Source of the DNA: MPNP01 sp026710155
GTDB taxonomy: Bacteria; Pseudomonadota; Alphaproteobacteria; Rhodobacterales; Rhodobacteraceae
Assembly: GCA_965200885.1 (NCBI GenBank)
Contig: OZ241737.1
Coordinates: 2,852,001 to 2,916,000, forward strand
DNA length: 64,000 bases
Direction: 5' to 3'
The notes under the pieces are model-generated. The model searched no databases, was not told the DNA's origin, and saw only the letters and a program-made list of their open reading frames with translations. The stretch's first letter is position 1. Each line of letters begins with the position of its first letter. The position numbers and the translations under genes are program-made. Positions 17,774-26,543 of this stretch are shown piece by piece.

Positions 17774-18700
17774 ATGCATGCCACAGCTCTTCGTTGTCTT
17801 GTGATGGTTGCCGAATGTTTATCGATACGAGAGGCAGCTGAGCGATTGCATATTTCGCCCTCAGCCGTTTCCAGGCAAATTCAGAAGGTCGAGGATCGAT
17901 TGGGTACTCGATTGTTCAAGCGGGATAGAAACGGTACGCATCTAACCGAAGCTGGAAGACTGGCAGTACAACATGCCAGGGACACACTAAGCGGTTATGA
18001 GCGACTGCATGGCGATATAAGGAATCTTAGTGGTATGGTGAGTGGTCTTGTAACCATTGCAACGCTCAACAGCCTAACAGTCAAGTTTCTACCAGAGTTG
18101 ATATCTCGGATTGCCGATCAACATTCAGAAATCACTTTTCGTGTTGTGGCATGTGACCCAATGGAAGTTTCACAACAAGTCGCTGCCTGCAGTGCTGACT
18201 TTGGACTTACATTCAATGCCGTTGATGCGAAAGGAATCAAGGTTCTGCAAGATATGCCCTGTCCTATTGAAGTAATAATGCGACCTGATCATCCACTTGC
18301 ATTGGAAAAACGCCTGACGCTGGATCAATGTTCCGGACAGAGATTGATTTATCAGGAAAATTCTGGCCCAATGCGCCTATTTCTGGGCGAAGACTTGGAG
18401 AAATTCCAGCATTTACATTTACCGGTATTAACATCCAACAGCTTGACCCTGCTCAAGAACCTTCTTCTTCGGGGAACTGGATTGGCATTTTATACCAGAC
18501 TGGCCTTTGCGGAAGAATTAGCTGAGGGTAGGCTGATTGCTGTTCCTTTGGTTTGTGAACGAGCAGCGTCCATATATCTTAATCTGATTACTTCACCGCG
18601 TGCAGTGCCGAAAGCAGCTTCACGGTTAGTATCTCGAACACTAAAGCAAGCCCTTGAACAATTCGCAGTTGACTTTGGAAAAAACAATGATGTGAGTTAA
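17774..18700 (+). CDS. LysR-family transcriptional regulator
   Basis: A 308-residue LTTR of normal length. The N-terminal winged helix-turn-helix spans residues ~1-60 (CLSIREAAERLHISPSAVSR, then KVEDRLGTRLFKR). The C-terminal half is a periplasmic-binding-protein-like effector domain. The ATG follows an AAGGAG site within the end of the ferredoxin gene. It is the last gene of the operon and is transcribed in the same direction as its neighbours, unusual for LTTRs, which tend to be divergent from their targets. It probably senses the imported compound or its metabolite and controls the operon. Confidence 0.92.
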   Translation: MHATALRCLVMVAECLSIREAAERLHISPSAVSRQIQKVEDRLGTRLFKRDRNGTHLTEAGRLAVQHARDTLSGYERLHGDIRNLSGMVSGLVTIATLNSLTVKFLPELISRIADQHSEITFRVVACDPMEVSQQVAACSADFGLTFNAVDAKGIKVLQDMPCPIEVIMRPDHPLALEKRLTLDQCSGQRLIYQENSGPMRLFLGEDLEKFQHLHLPVLTSNSLTLLKNLLLRGTGLAFYTRLAFAEELAEGRLIAVPLVCERAASIYLNLITSPRAVPKAASRLVSRTLKQALEQFAVDFGKNNDVS

Positions 18701-18853
18701 TCAAGTCATACATTCTGAATTAACCTTTCCATGGATAGCCACGTTCCTAAAAAACCAACTTGTTGACAGATTTCAATCCCAAATGAATTTGTAGAAATTA
18801 TTCGGCTATTCAATTGCCATTATTCATGAAGTGTTGATTCCTTTAAAATGCAT

Positions 18854-20103
18854 TCAACCGTCCCTGGAAATATCACCTTTGTGGAATACAACCTTTACAT
18901 AGTCTTCTGTAACGTGGAATTCGGGTTCCCTTCCATTATAGGCACGAGTTAGGGGAATGATTTTGTTACGGATTCCCATACCACGGGCATCAACATATCC
19001 ATAGTCACGAAGAACTTCAACGATCAATTGATTGCGGGCTGAGCGTTGACCTGCAATCATCTTTTCAACAGTCATGGAATTCGGCAAAGAACCCGGGCTG
19101 ATAATTTCCAATCTATTTGAATAACTGACTACTTCAATTTCTTCATTTCGAGTCCAATCTCGATGTGCCACTGCATTGACCAGCGCCTCGCGGATCGCTT
19201 CTACTGGATAGAACCAATGACGCTCGCGACGCATTGAGGCATCTATTTCTTTTTTTTCTTCTGACAAAAATGGTCGTATTAATGTAACAAGATTTTCAAA
19301 AAGACCATTTTCCAATATGGTTTTCCCCCATCAAAGTTGTTCAGCAAAGCAACCAAAGGCCCATCAACAATTTGATCATCAAGTGCCCCATAGTCCTTTT
19401 CCTCGCCAGGAAATGCCATCCATCTGATACCACCCTGACGCTGTAACCTCCTAGGTGTATGTCCAAACAGTACAAGTCCTGCTATTGTACACAGAGGAGA
19501 ATGCGTATGACCATCCGATTCATGCATGAAACCCAATCCCTGAAGGCGCTTGTTCCATTCATTTTGTTTAATGGGAGGCTCCTTGTCTTCCACAATTGAA
19601 ATCAAATAGTGTTTCAAGCGGTCTTGGCTTAAATCTGCTAACCCACTCCCCGATACCGGCAATAGCTCGGCATGGACCATCCCCCCTAGGGCGTATAATC
19701 GTGCCTGTTGTTCACGACTTGCAAGGCGTGATGTCGTTCCAACTCGAATATAGATATTTTCGCGGCGTCTGTCCCGCATTACATAAGGCTTGGTAGTACC
19801 CTGACCTACTGTAATTACAGCCACCCTGGTTTGTTCATCTATTGGAATCTCCTCATAGGATGGGATTATCATAGGATGAACTTTCTCGAAAATGGTGTCA
19901 AATACCCATTCCTCCAGATTATCACGCTGAATACCACTGATTATCCCATCATCATCAACACCAATAAGAATTTTTCCTCCGTTAAAATTGGCAAGGGCTA
20001 CAATCTCTTTGGCCAATTGTTCTGGATGAAGATAATCACGTTTGAACTCTATGCCCGAATTCTCGCCATTCTCAATCAACGCCAATAATTCAGTCTTATT
20101 CAT
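18854..20103 (-). pseudogene. AlbA_2/Schlafen-like ATP-binding protein, frameshifted
   Basis: From the ATG at 20103 the frame encodes an AlbA_2 (Schlafen-like) domain: ENSGIEFKRDYL, ALANFNGGKILIGVDDDG, and IYIRVGTTSRLASREQQ. It continues to LVALLNNFDGG and then leaves frame near 19330, where a run of five Gs follows. The adjacent frame resumes with GKTILENGLFENLVTLIRPF and the GHKL-like RecG/COG2865 module (IREALVNAVAHRDW, then GRLE-type ISPGSLP). A single G lost from the tract explains the break. Intact, the product would be ~415 residues. Such proteins are regulators or defence-associated nucleases. Broken unless the G run is misread. Confidence 0.8.
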
Positions 20104-20163
20104 TTCGCCGAAACCTTTAATCTAACCGGTCCTAATATGATAGCATAGCTATGAACAGTATTA

Positions 20164-20680
20164 AGGAACCACTTTTTATTCACTTCCTTGAGATCCCATG
20201 ATTTTCAAAAGCGATTTGTTCAATTTTACTCTCCTCAAGAACTATAGGTTTTTTACAACAGTATCCAAAATCATTCCAATGAACTACGATTGGAGACTCC
20301 TCTCCCTTGTTCTGTACATTGTGACACAATACACCCTAAGCGGTCATTTCAAACCACACCAGATAATTTCAGTTCCGACGTACTCGCCCACTGGTCCTAG
20401 GTAGACCAGAGACCACCTCAATAAACAACCTAAAGAACTCCCACTGCGAGTTGTTATATTGTGCTTTACAGATTGGTTAATTCACTCAACGGCGAGTTGT
20501 TGGTCATGTTCCATCAAGTGGTGTTTGTCCATCTTATCACAACTGGCTAATTCAAAAGAAAAAATTTACCGTGCCGTTCCAGTGAATCAAAACCAAGACA
20601 AAAAGACCAGAACTTGAAAACCCATATGGAAAAAATGGAAGTATTGATAAAACAATTCCAACTATATTTTCCCAGCCCAA
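20164..20680. repeat. Dispersed intergenic repeat, copy 2
   Basis: This is the longer partner of the copy at 10500-10830. The first block (about 20165-20280) and last block (about 20470-20640) align with copy 1 at roughly three-quarters identity by eye. The central ~190 bases, including CACTGGTCCTAGGTAGACCA, have no counterpart there. The outer end encodes, on the minus strand, a hydrophobic tail (VLLGWENIVGIVLSILPFF, PYGFSSSGLFVLVLIHWN) ending in a stop, parallel to copy 1. No intact gene is present in the 590-base gap. Confidence 0.6.
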
Positions 20681-20692
20681 TAAAACTTATGG

Positions 20693-21529
20693 TTAATTGC
20701 GGTTAACCAGCCCTCGCTCAAGGAGAAAGGAAAAAATCAATTCCCTGAATTCCAATGGTTTTTCTATACAAGGCAAATGTCCTGAACCCATAATGGTTTC
20801 ATGGACTGCGTTGGGCAAACCCTTGGTGCCTTCAATGACCTCTTCGGGTGGTATTGCACCATCTTCTGAACCACTAATGACAAGCGTGTCCACTTTCACT
20901 TCTCCCAACCGTTCCCTCAAATCGGTGTATTTTAATACTCGACAACAATCCAGATAACCTCTTTGTGGGGTTCTTGTGAGCATATTCCTCCAAGCCATTA
21001 GTTCCCCGGTATTGTTTTTTCTGAATTCTTTCGAGAACCATTTTTCAAGGATGGAATCCCCAACGGCATCAAGACCAACTTTCTCAATAATCTTTATCCG
21101 ATCATTCCAAAATGCTTCATCCCTTACCCTCGCGGATGAATTTGAAAAAACAAATGCCTTAACCAGATCAGGTCGATTCAATACGACCTGCAAGCCTATC
21201 AATCCTCCTATTGATACGCCTGCAAAAATACAATCACTGATTTGCTTATCATCCAGAATTTCCATTATGTCAGAAGCAAGCCCTTCAATACCGAAGTGAT
21301 TTTCCGAAATATCACTCAATCCATGACCTCGCTTATCAAATCTGATAATACGGTAATCTTGGGGAAAATTTTTTAAAAACCTGTTCCAAATACGTAGATC
21401 GGTACCAAGAGAATTGGCCAGAACAAATGCAGTTCCATCCTTGTTTCCCTCATCGGATACATTTATTCCCCGGCCATTTATAATCTTCACTTCCATGTTC
21501 ATTTCCAGAGAATTGCCATATTGAGCCAT
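20693..21529 (-). CDS. Alpha/beta hydrolase, PcaD-like
   Basis: A 278-residue alpha/beta-hydrolase. The nucleophile elbow is GVSIGG (Ser), the acid lies in ISGSEDGAIPP, and the His in GSGHLPCIEKP. The oxyanion region ANSLGTDLRIW and the overall pattern resemble 3-oxoadipate enol-lactonases (PcaD), which open the enol-lactone in the beta-ketoadipate pathway, but no other pca gene is nearby, so the substrate is uncertain. The true start may be the internal ATGs at 21502 or 21496 (MNMEVKIING), which better match family N-termini; none has a clear ribosome-binding site. It lies directly downstream of two tRNA genes. Confidence 0.82.
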   Translation of the reverse strand: MAQYGNSLEMNMEVKIINGRGINVSDEGNKDGTAFVLANSLGTDLRIWNRFLKNFPQDYRIIRFDKRGHGLSDISENHFGIEGLASDIMEILDDKQISDCIFAGVSIGGLIGLQVVLNRPDLVKAFVFSNSSARVRDEAFWNDRIKIIEKVGLDAVGDSILEKWFSKEFRKNNTGELMAWRNMLTRTPQRGYLDCCRVLKYTDLRERLGEVKVDTLVISGSEDGAIPPEEVIEGTKGLPNAVHETIMGSGHLPCIEKPLEFRELIFSFLLERGLVNRN

Positions 21530-21551
21530 TTTGGGAGGATTGCTCGCTGTT

Positions 21552-21628
21552 TGGCGACCCCTCGAGGACTCGAACCCCGAACCTGCAGATTAGAAGTCAG
21601 CCGCTCTATCCAGTTGAGCTAAGGGGCC
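21552..21628 (-). tRNA. tRNA-Arg (anticodon TCT)
   Basis: A 77-base cloverleaf with encoded CCA. The acceptor GGCCCCT pairs with AGGGGTC (one G-U), the D-arm is GCTC...GAGC, the anticodon loop is CTTCTAA, and the T-arm is CGGGG/CCTCG around TTCGAGT. The anticodon stem GCTGA/TCTGC has one U-U mismatch (positions 29-41) that its neighbour lacks. It reads AGA codons. It lies 43 bases from a near-identical tRNA-Arg(TCG). Confidence 0.9.
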
Positions 21629-21671
21629 AATCAAACATCCCGACCAATGTTGTTCTGATTTTTCCTGGACT

Positions 21672-21748
21672 TGGCGGCCCCTGGAGGACTCGAACCCCCA
21701 ACCTACTGATTCGAAGTCAGCCACTCTATCCAGTTGAGCTAAGGGGCC
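21672..21748 (-). tRNA. tRNA-Arg (anticodon TCG)
   Basis: A 77-base cloverleaf with encoded CCA. The acceptor GGCCCCT pairs with AGGGGCC, the D-arm GCTC/GAGT contains the same AACTGGATA loop as the neighbour, the anticodon loop is CTTCGAA, and the stem GCTGA/TCAGT closes with a G-U. The anticodon TCG reads CGA and related CGN codons. Overall it is nearly identical to the tRNA-Arg(TCT) just downstream, suggesting a tandem duplication with an anticodon change. Confidence 0.93.
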
Positions 21749-21876
21749 TCCCAGGAAAAACATAGATTTATTGGAATGATTGCCAGGTTGCAACCCGTAT
21801 ACAAGACATTTTTAATTCAAAAGGTCCAAAACCGGAAAAATTTGAGTTGATAATTGGTTTCAAGGTATTCTTGAGT

Positions 21877-23142
21877 TCAGCTCGCTCGTAATCTCTGGCT
21901 CAATGGAATTTCGTTGATGGGGATATGTACTATGGCTGAAAATGTTGCGACCCCTACGCCGATCCACCAAACCATGTCATAGTTTCCCGTTCGGTCATAA
22001 AGAAATCCTCCCAACCATACACCGATGAATCCTCCGAGTTGATGGGAAAAGAATATGATTCCGTACAAGGTTGCCATGTAACGCAAACCATAGATATGAC
22101 CAATCAAGCCACTGGTCAGGGGAACGGTAGCCAGCCACAAAAAACCCATTACAAGGGAGAACCAGATAATGTTGAAGGGTGTGAACGGCAGAATCAGGAA
22201 TAAAATCGTGAAAATTGCCCTTAATGTATAAATTATGGTCAATACCCATTTTCTTGAGTAATACGTACCCAGCCAACCTGCTCCCAAGGTACCAAAGATA
22301 TTTGCCAAGCCTATCAGGGAAATAGTGACAGCTCCCAATGATGAGGTGGTGGAAATGCCAAGGCTATCTATGAACCCACCTCTGACGATCGGTTCACTGA
22401 ATTCGGTCACAAATGCCGGAAAGTGCGCTGTAATCAAGGCCAATTGGTAGCCGCACGAGAAAAAGCCTACGAAAATCAGTGTGAATGAAGGATCACCAAA
22501 TGCTTTCTTTAAAATGCCGGCAATGGTTTCTTCCATCTCCTGGGAAGTTGCCTTGTAGTCTCCCTTGAAAACGGGGAGAGTTACCATGACCAGAAGAATG
22601 GCACCAGCAAAAACCAGAAATACCGTTTGCCATGGCATCAAACCCAAAAGGTATTCTGCTACTGGCGGGCCTATGATTTGTCCCCCAGAACCCGCTGCCG
22701 TTGCAATACCAAGCGACATGGAGCGGTGTTTGTCTGAACTGGCCCTTCCGACAACAGCCAGAATAACACCAAAACCAGTACCTGCAATACCCAGACCAAC
22801 GGCAAACTCCAGTAATTGATGGGCCTCCGGTGTCGTGGCAACACTCGATAAAACCAATCCGATGGCATAGATTATTGCTCCAAGGATTATGGCAATTCTG
22901 TCCCCCATCCTTTCAGCAAGGGCTCCAAAGAATGGTTGTCCTATTCCCCATGCTAGATTTTGAATGGCTATGGCAAAGGAAAAGTCCATTCTGGGCCATC
23001 CAAACTCCTCGGCAATGGGAATTTGAAAAACACCAAAAGTAGACCTGATTGCAAAACTGACACAGACAATCAAGCATCCACAAACGAGTATGGGGGTGAT
23101 CAGGTTGCTGTTCTCTACCTTTGTACTATTGTTCATCGGCAA
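21877..23142 (-). CDS. MFS transporter, OFA/monocarboxylate-like
   Basis: A 421-residue inner-membrane protein with 12 predicted helices. Features include the early SFAIRSTFGVFQIPIAEEFGW segment, motif A as GALAERMGDR, and repeated glycine-rich helices (GTGFGVILAVVGR). This pattern fits the oxalate/formate antiporter and monocarboxylate porter branch of MFS, which moves organic anions. Substrate not determinable. It follows a short intergenic region after the divergent uvrB and the complex I accessory gene and precedes two tRNA genes on the same strand. Confidence 0.88.
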   Translation of the reverse strand: MPMNNSTKVENSNLITPILVCGCLIVCVSFAIRSTFGVFQIPIAEEFGWPRMDFSFAIAIQNLAWGIGQPFFGALAERMGDRIAIILGAIIYAIGLVLSSVATTPEAHQLLEFAVGLGIAGTGFGVILAVVGRASSDKHRSMSLGIATAAGSGGQIIGPPVAEYLLGLMPWQTVFLVFAGAILLVMVTLPVFKGDYKATSQEMEETIAGILKKAFGDPSFTLIFVGFFSCGYQLALITAHFPAFVTEFSEPIVRGGFIDSLGISTTSSLGAVTISLIGLANIFGTLGAGWLGTYYSRKWVLTIIYTLRAIFTILFLILPFTPFNIIWFSLVMGFLWLATVPLTSGLIGHIYGLRYMATLYGIIFFSHQLGGFIGVWLGGFLYDRTGNYDMVWWIGVGVATFSAIVHIPINEIPLSQRLRAS

Positions 23143-23202
23143 ATCTGCTGTGGATAAAAAATCTGTAAGGAGGACTTAAATTACCGAACCAAAATTCTTT
23201 GC

Positions 23203-23514
23203 TCAATGGGTCCAGGTGGCCTTACGTTCAAAGGCAAAGTTTTCGGCATAACCTCTGGGTCTGATTACCGGCTTTCTTTTCTTGGGGTTTTGTACGCTGT
23301 AGGTCAGGTTTCTTTTGATGGCATATTCAATGGCTTCCTCTTTCGTATCGAAAGCAAGCTTTACCTGGGACTGGGTATCGGCAGAACTGGTCCATCCCAT
23401 CAGGGGATCCTTCTTGCGTGGGGAACTATGGACAAACTCCAATACCCACTTGTTGGTTCCTGCAGTTCCTGACTGCATTACGGACCTTGAAGGTTGGTAA
23501 ATTAGTACATCCAT
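23203..23514 (-). CDS. NDUFS4-like NADH dehydrogenase accessory subunit
   Basis: A ~103-residue protein of the ETC complex I conserved-region (NDUFS4) family. Diagnostic words are KWVLEF, DPLMGWTSSADTQSQVKLAF, DTKEEAIEYA and the C-terminal YAENFAFERKATWTH. In alphaproteobacteria and mitochondria this protein stabilises the NADH-oxidising arm of complex I. The start at 23514 (MDVLIYQPSRSVMQSG) matches homologue length; the frame is open eight codons further. A solitary gene away from the nuo operon is normal for this family. It is one of the best taxonomic markers in the window. Confidence 0.9.
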   Translation of the reverse strand: MDVLIYQPSRSVMQSGTAGTNKWVLEFVHSSPRKKDPLMGWTSSADTQSQVKLAFDTKEEAIEYAIKRNLTYSVQNPKKRKPVIRPRGYAENFAFERKATWTH

Positions 23515-23689
23515 CCTGAAATCCCAAAATTCATGCAATAAATCTTAATCTAGTAAAAACCCTATGTTAAATCAATAAATCACTTGAACAATTATCCTAA
23601 TTATTTACTCATTGATTCGCAGCCAGCTGTCTAAACCTTCATTTTACAATTCCTTAACTCTTACTTCAAAGTCCCTATAATATCATCCC

Positions 23690-25861
23690 ATGACTTCCGA
23701 AATCTTTACACTTACGAAAAATCCATATCGGCAAAACGTCAAGTTGGAAGGAGGTAAACCTTTTATCCTCCATTCCGATTTCAAGCCAGCTGGCGACCAG
23801 CCAAAGGCCATTGAGGAATTGACCCGGAACATTGTTGAAGGTGAAACGAACCAAGTTCTCCTCGGTGCAACCGGAACAGGTAAGACCTTTACCATGGTCA
23901 AGGTCATTGAGGCCTTGCAAAGACCTGCTATTGTAATTGCCCCGAACAAAACGTTGGCTGCACAGCTCTATGGTGAGTTCAAATCCTTTTTTCCGGAAAA
24001 TTCTGTCGAATATTTTGTCAGCTATTATGATTATTACCAGCCCGAGGCATATGTCCCAAGAACCGATACCTACATCGAGAAGGAAGCACAGATCAATGAA
24101 CACATTGATCGCATGCGACATTCTGCAACCAGGGCACTCCTGGAAAAGGATGATGTTGTCATAGTCGCTTCGGTGTCCTGTATTTATGGTATTGGCTCGT
24201 TTGAAAGCTACAGCGATATGTCCCTCGACCTGATTGCAGGACATGACTATGATCAAAGGAAGGTCATCAACAATCTTGTTGAGCAACAATACCGTCGTAA
24301 TGATACTTTTTTTCAAAGGGGTTGCTTCAGGGTAAGGGGTGATATCGTTGAAATATGGCCAGCCCACTATGAGGATCGTGCCTGGAGATTGTCATTTTTT
24401 GGCGATGAAGTCGAAACGGTACAGGAATTTGATCCCTTGACCGGGGAGGTCTTTGATAACCTTGATCAGATAAGGGTTTATGCCAATTCACATTATGTAA
24501 CCCCTCGTCCTACCATTCTCCAGGCCATAGAGAATGTCAAGGTGGAGTTGCGGCACAGATTGGCACATTTGACCGAGGCTGGAAAATTATTGGAAGCCCA
24601 GAGGTTGGAACAGCGTACCAATTTTGATCTGGAAATGCTGACTGCAGCAGGTGTATGCAAGGGAATTGAAAACTACTCAAGGTATCTTACCGGCAGAAAC
24701 CCGGGTGAGCCACCTCCTACCCTTCTGGAATATCTGCCGGAACAAGCAATCATGTTCATTGATGAATCACATGTTACAGTTTCCCAACTGGGAGGAATGT
24801 ATAAGGGTGATTTTCGTAGAAAATCAACGCTTTCGGAACATGGATTCCGATTACCCTCCTGTATTGACAACAGGCCTTTGAAATTCGAAGAGTGGGAAAG
24901 TTACAGACCCCAAACCGTGTTTGTTTCGGCAACCCCCGGAGATTGGGAACTACAGAAAACCGAAGGAGTGGTCGTCGAGCAGATCGTACGCCCAACCGGG
25001 CTTTTGGACCCTGAAATTGTAGTCAGACCGGTTACCCATCAGGTTGATGAACTCCTGGAAGAAATCAGGATTGTTACCCAAAAAGGATATCGGGTTCTGG
25101 TAACAACCCTTACCAAGCGTATGGCTGAAGACCTTACAGAGTACCTTCATGAACAGGGTATACGGGTACGATATTTGCACTCTGATGTTGAAACGCTTGA
25201 ACGGATAGAAATCATCAGAGACCTGCGGTTGGGTACATTTGATGTTCTGGTTGGCATCAATCTGCTTAGAGAAGGTCTTGATATTCCTGAATGTGGTCTG
25301 GTTGCCATCCTTGACGCTGACAAGGAGGGCTTTTTGAGATCCGAGCGGTCATTGATTCAAACCGTAGGCAGAGCATCCAGAAATGCCGAGGGTAAGGTGA
25401 TCATGTTTGCCGATAGAATTACCAGATCCATGGAAGCAGCAATATCAGAGACTGAGAGAAGAAGGGAAAAGCAGAAGAAATACAATGAGGAACATGGTAT
25501 CGTGGCTCAAACGGTGCAGAAAAACATCACGGATGCATTTGCCGGAGTTTACTCCTCGGATATTGATACCAACCGCATTACAGCTGATTTGGAAAAACAC
25601 AAAATTGGCGCAAACCTTCAAGCACATCTGGATGATTTGCGTAAGCAAATGTACAAGGCTGCAGAAAACCTTGAGTTTGAGGACGCTGCCAGAATCAGGG
25701 ATGAAATCAAACGTCTGGAAACGGTGGAATTGGTATTGGCCGATGATCCCCTGGCCAGGCAAAGCAAGGTTGAAGAAATGGTTTCGGAAGCTCTCGAAGC
25801 TCGTGGAAGGTCCAAATCGGGCAAACCCGGTACAAGAAAATTCAAAAGTCCATTGAAATAG
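23690..25861 (+). CDS. uvrB: Excinuclease ABC subunit B
   Basis: A 723-residue full-length UvrB, the damage-verification helicase of nucleotide excision repair. Walker A GATGTGKT is at residues 59-66. The beta-hairpin region reads YYDYYQPEAYVPRTDTYIEK, helicase motif II is FIDESHV, and helicase motif VI is QTVGRASRNAEGKV. A C-terminal UVR motif (ENLEFEDAARIRDEIKRLE) for UvrC/UvrA contact is present. It stands alone and is divergent from the NDUFS4-like gene. No LexA-type operator was recognised upstream. Confidence 0.97.
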   Translation: MTSEIFTLTKNPYRQNVKLEGGKPFILHSDFKPAGDQPKAIEELTRNIVEGETNQVLLGATGTGKTFTMVKVIEALQRPAIVIAPNKTLAAQLYGEFKSFFPENSVEYFVSYYDYYQPEAYVPRTDTYIEKEAQINEHIDRMRHSATRALLEKDDVVIVASVSCIYGIGSFESYSDMSLDLIAGHDYDQRKVINNLVEQQYRRNDTFFQRGCFRVRGDIVEIWPAHYEDRAWRLSFFGDEVETVQEFDPLTGEVFDNLDQIRVYANSHYVTPRPTILQAIENVKVELRHRLAHLTEAGKLLEAQRLEQRTNFDLEMLTAAGVCKGIENYSRYLTGRNPGEPPPTLLEYLPEQAIMFIDESHVTVSQLGGMYKGDFRRKSTLSEHGFRLPSCIDNRPLKFEEWESYRPQTVFVSATPGDWELQKTEGVVVEQIVRPTGLLDPEIVVRPVTHQVDELLEEIRIVTQKGYRVLVTTLTKRMAEDLTEYLHEQGIRVRYLHSDVETLERIEIIRDLRLGTFDVLVGINLLREGLDIPECGLVAILDADKEGFLRSERSLIQTVGRASRNAEGKVIMFADRITRSMEAAISETERRREKQKKYNEEHGIVAQTVQKNITDAFAGVYSSDIDTNRITADLEKHKIGANLQAHLDDLRKQMYKAAENLEFEDAARIRDEIKRLETVELVLADDPLARQSKVEEMVSEALEARGRSKSGKPGTRKFKSPLK

Positions 25862-26543
25862 AACATCTAAAACTTAACGGATAATGGTGTAATAAAGTTT
25901 GTGAGACTAGAGATTCGAAGACGTTACAATCCCATTTAAGTACCTCGCAACTATCAACCTTTCATTTTATTGAATTATTTGTGTTCCAAAGCCGAGATTT
26001 GTGTTCCAAATTGAAGAATAATTATGGTTCAAAATATATTCGATTTAGTCAATGGAGTCTCAGAGAATATAAATAAGTTCTATTTTTGATAGGTTGAAAT
26101 ACTATTTATTTTAGGGGCTTATAAAGATGGGTTGACCACGTATCAATCCACCAGCCTGACAAGGCAGCATTCAAACCGGTTCTGCCTCAATCCATGCCTC
26201 CTCTCACCAATTCTCGCCATTCCTCGGCGCACGGGGTACCTGTCCCAAGGCTCTCAGCAACCGTTTGCTGAAGCCGGGGGATGGCATGTCTCCTTTCCGG
26301 CCGGGAGGCCACAGGAACTCAGGCCTCCATTCATGACGGGGTGTTTCCCCGTCATTGCCATTGGGGGCTTCATTCAGCCGGGTTCCGATCCTGACATGCG
26401 CGGCATCCCCGGGTTCCATCAGGTGGGATAGTTCGGAACGGGAGGAAAAGCGCACATCCGCCAACCCATCCTTACAAGCCCGTAAACTTAACATAGAAAA
26501 ATTTGATGTCGCAACAGTTCTAAACTTCTTTTTCACCAACCTG
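25862..26543. other. Intergenic with a GC-rich foreign-looking block
   Basis: The first ~280 bases are AT-rich and featureless apart from a short direct repeat (GTGTTCCAAA twice around 25981-26009). From about 26140 to 26490 the base composition becomes markedly GC-rich, unlike the flanking genes and similar to the IS relics elsewhere in the window. Long open frames exist on both strands of this block (for example minus strand 26539-26204), but none resembles a family I know. It is best read as a fossil of inserted DNA. Confidence 0.4.

Noticed and set aside
25981..26010. Short direct repeat GTGTTCCAAA, considered as the start of a CRISPR-like array.
   Set aside because: Only two 10-base copies, no regular spacers and no cas genes; no CRISPR array was seen anywhere in the window.
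26204..26539. A 111-codon minus-strand ORF in the GC-rich block.
   Set aside because: Long open frames on both strands are expected in GC-rich DNA; no family feature and no ribosome-binding site.
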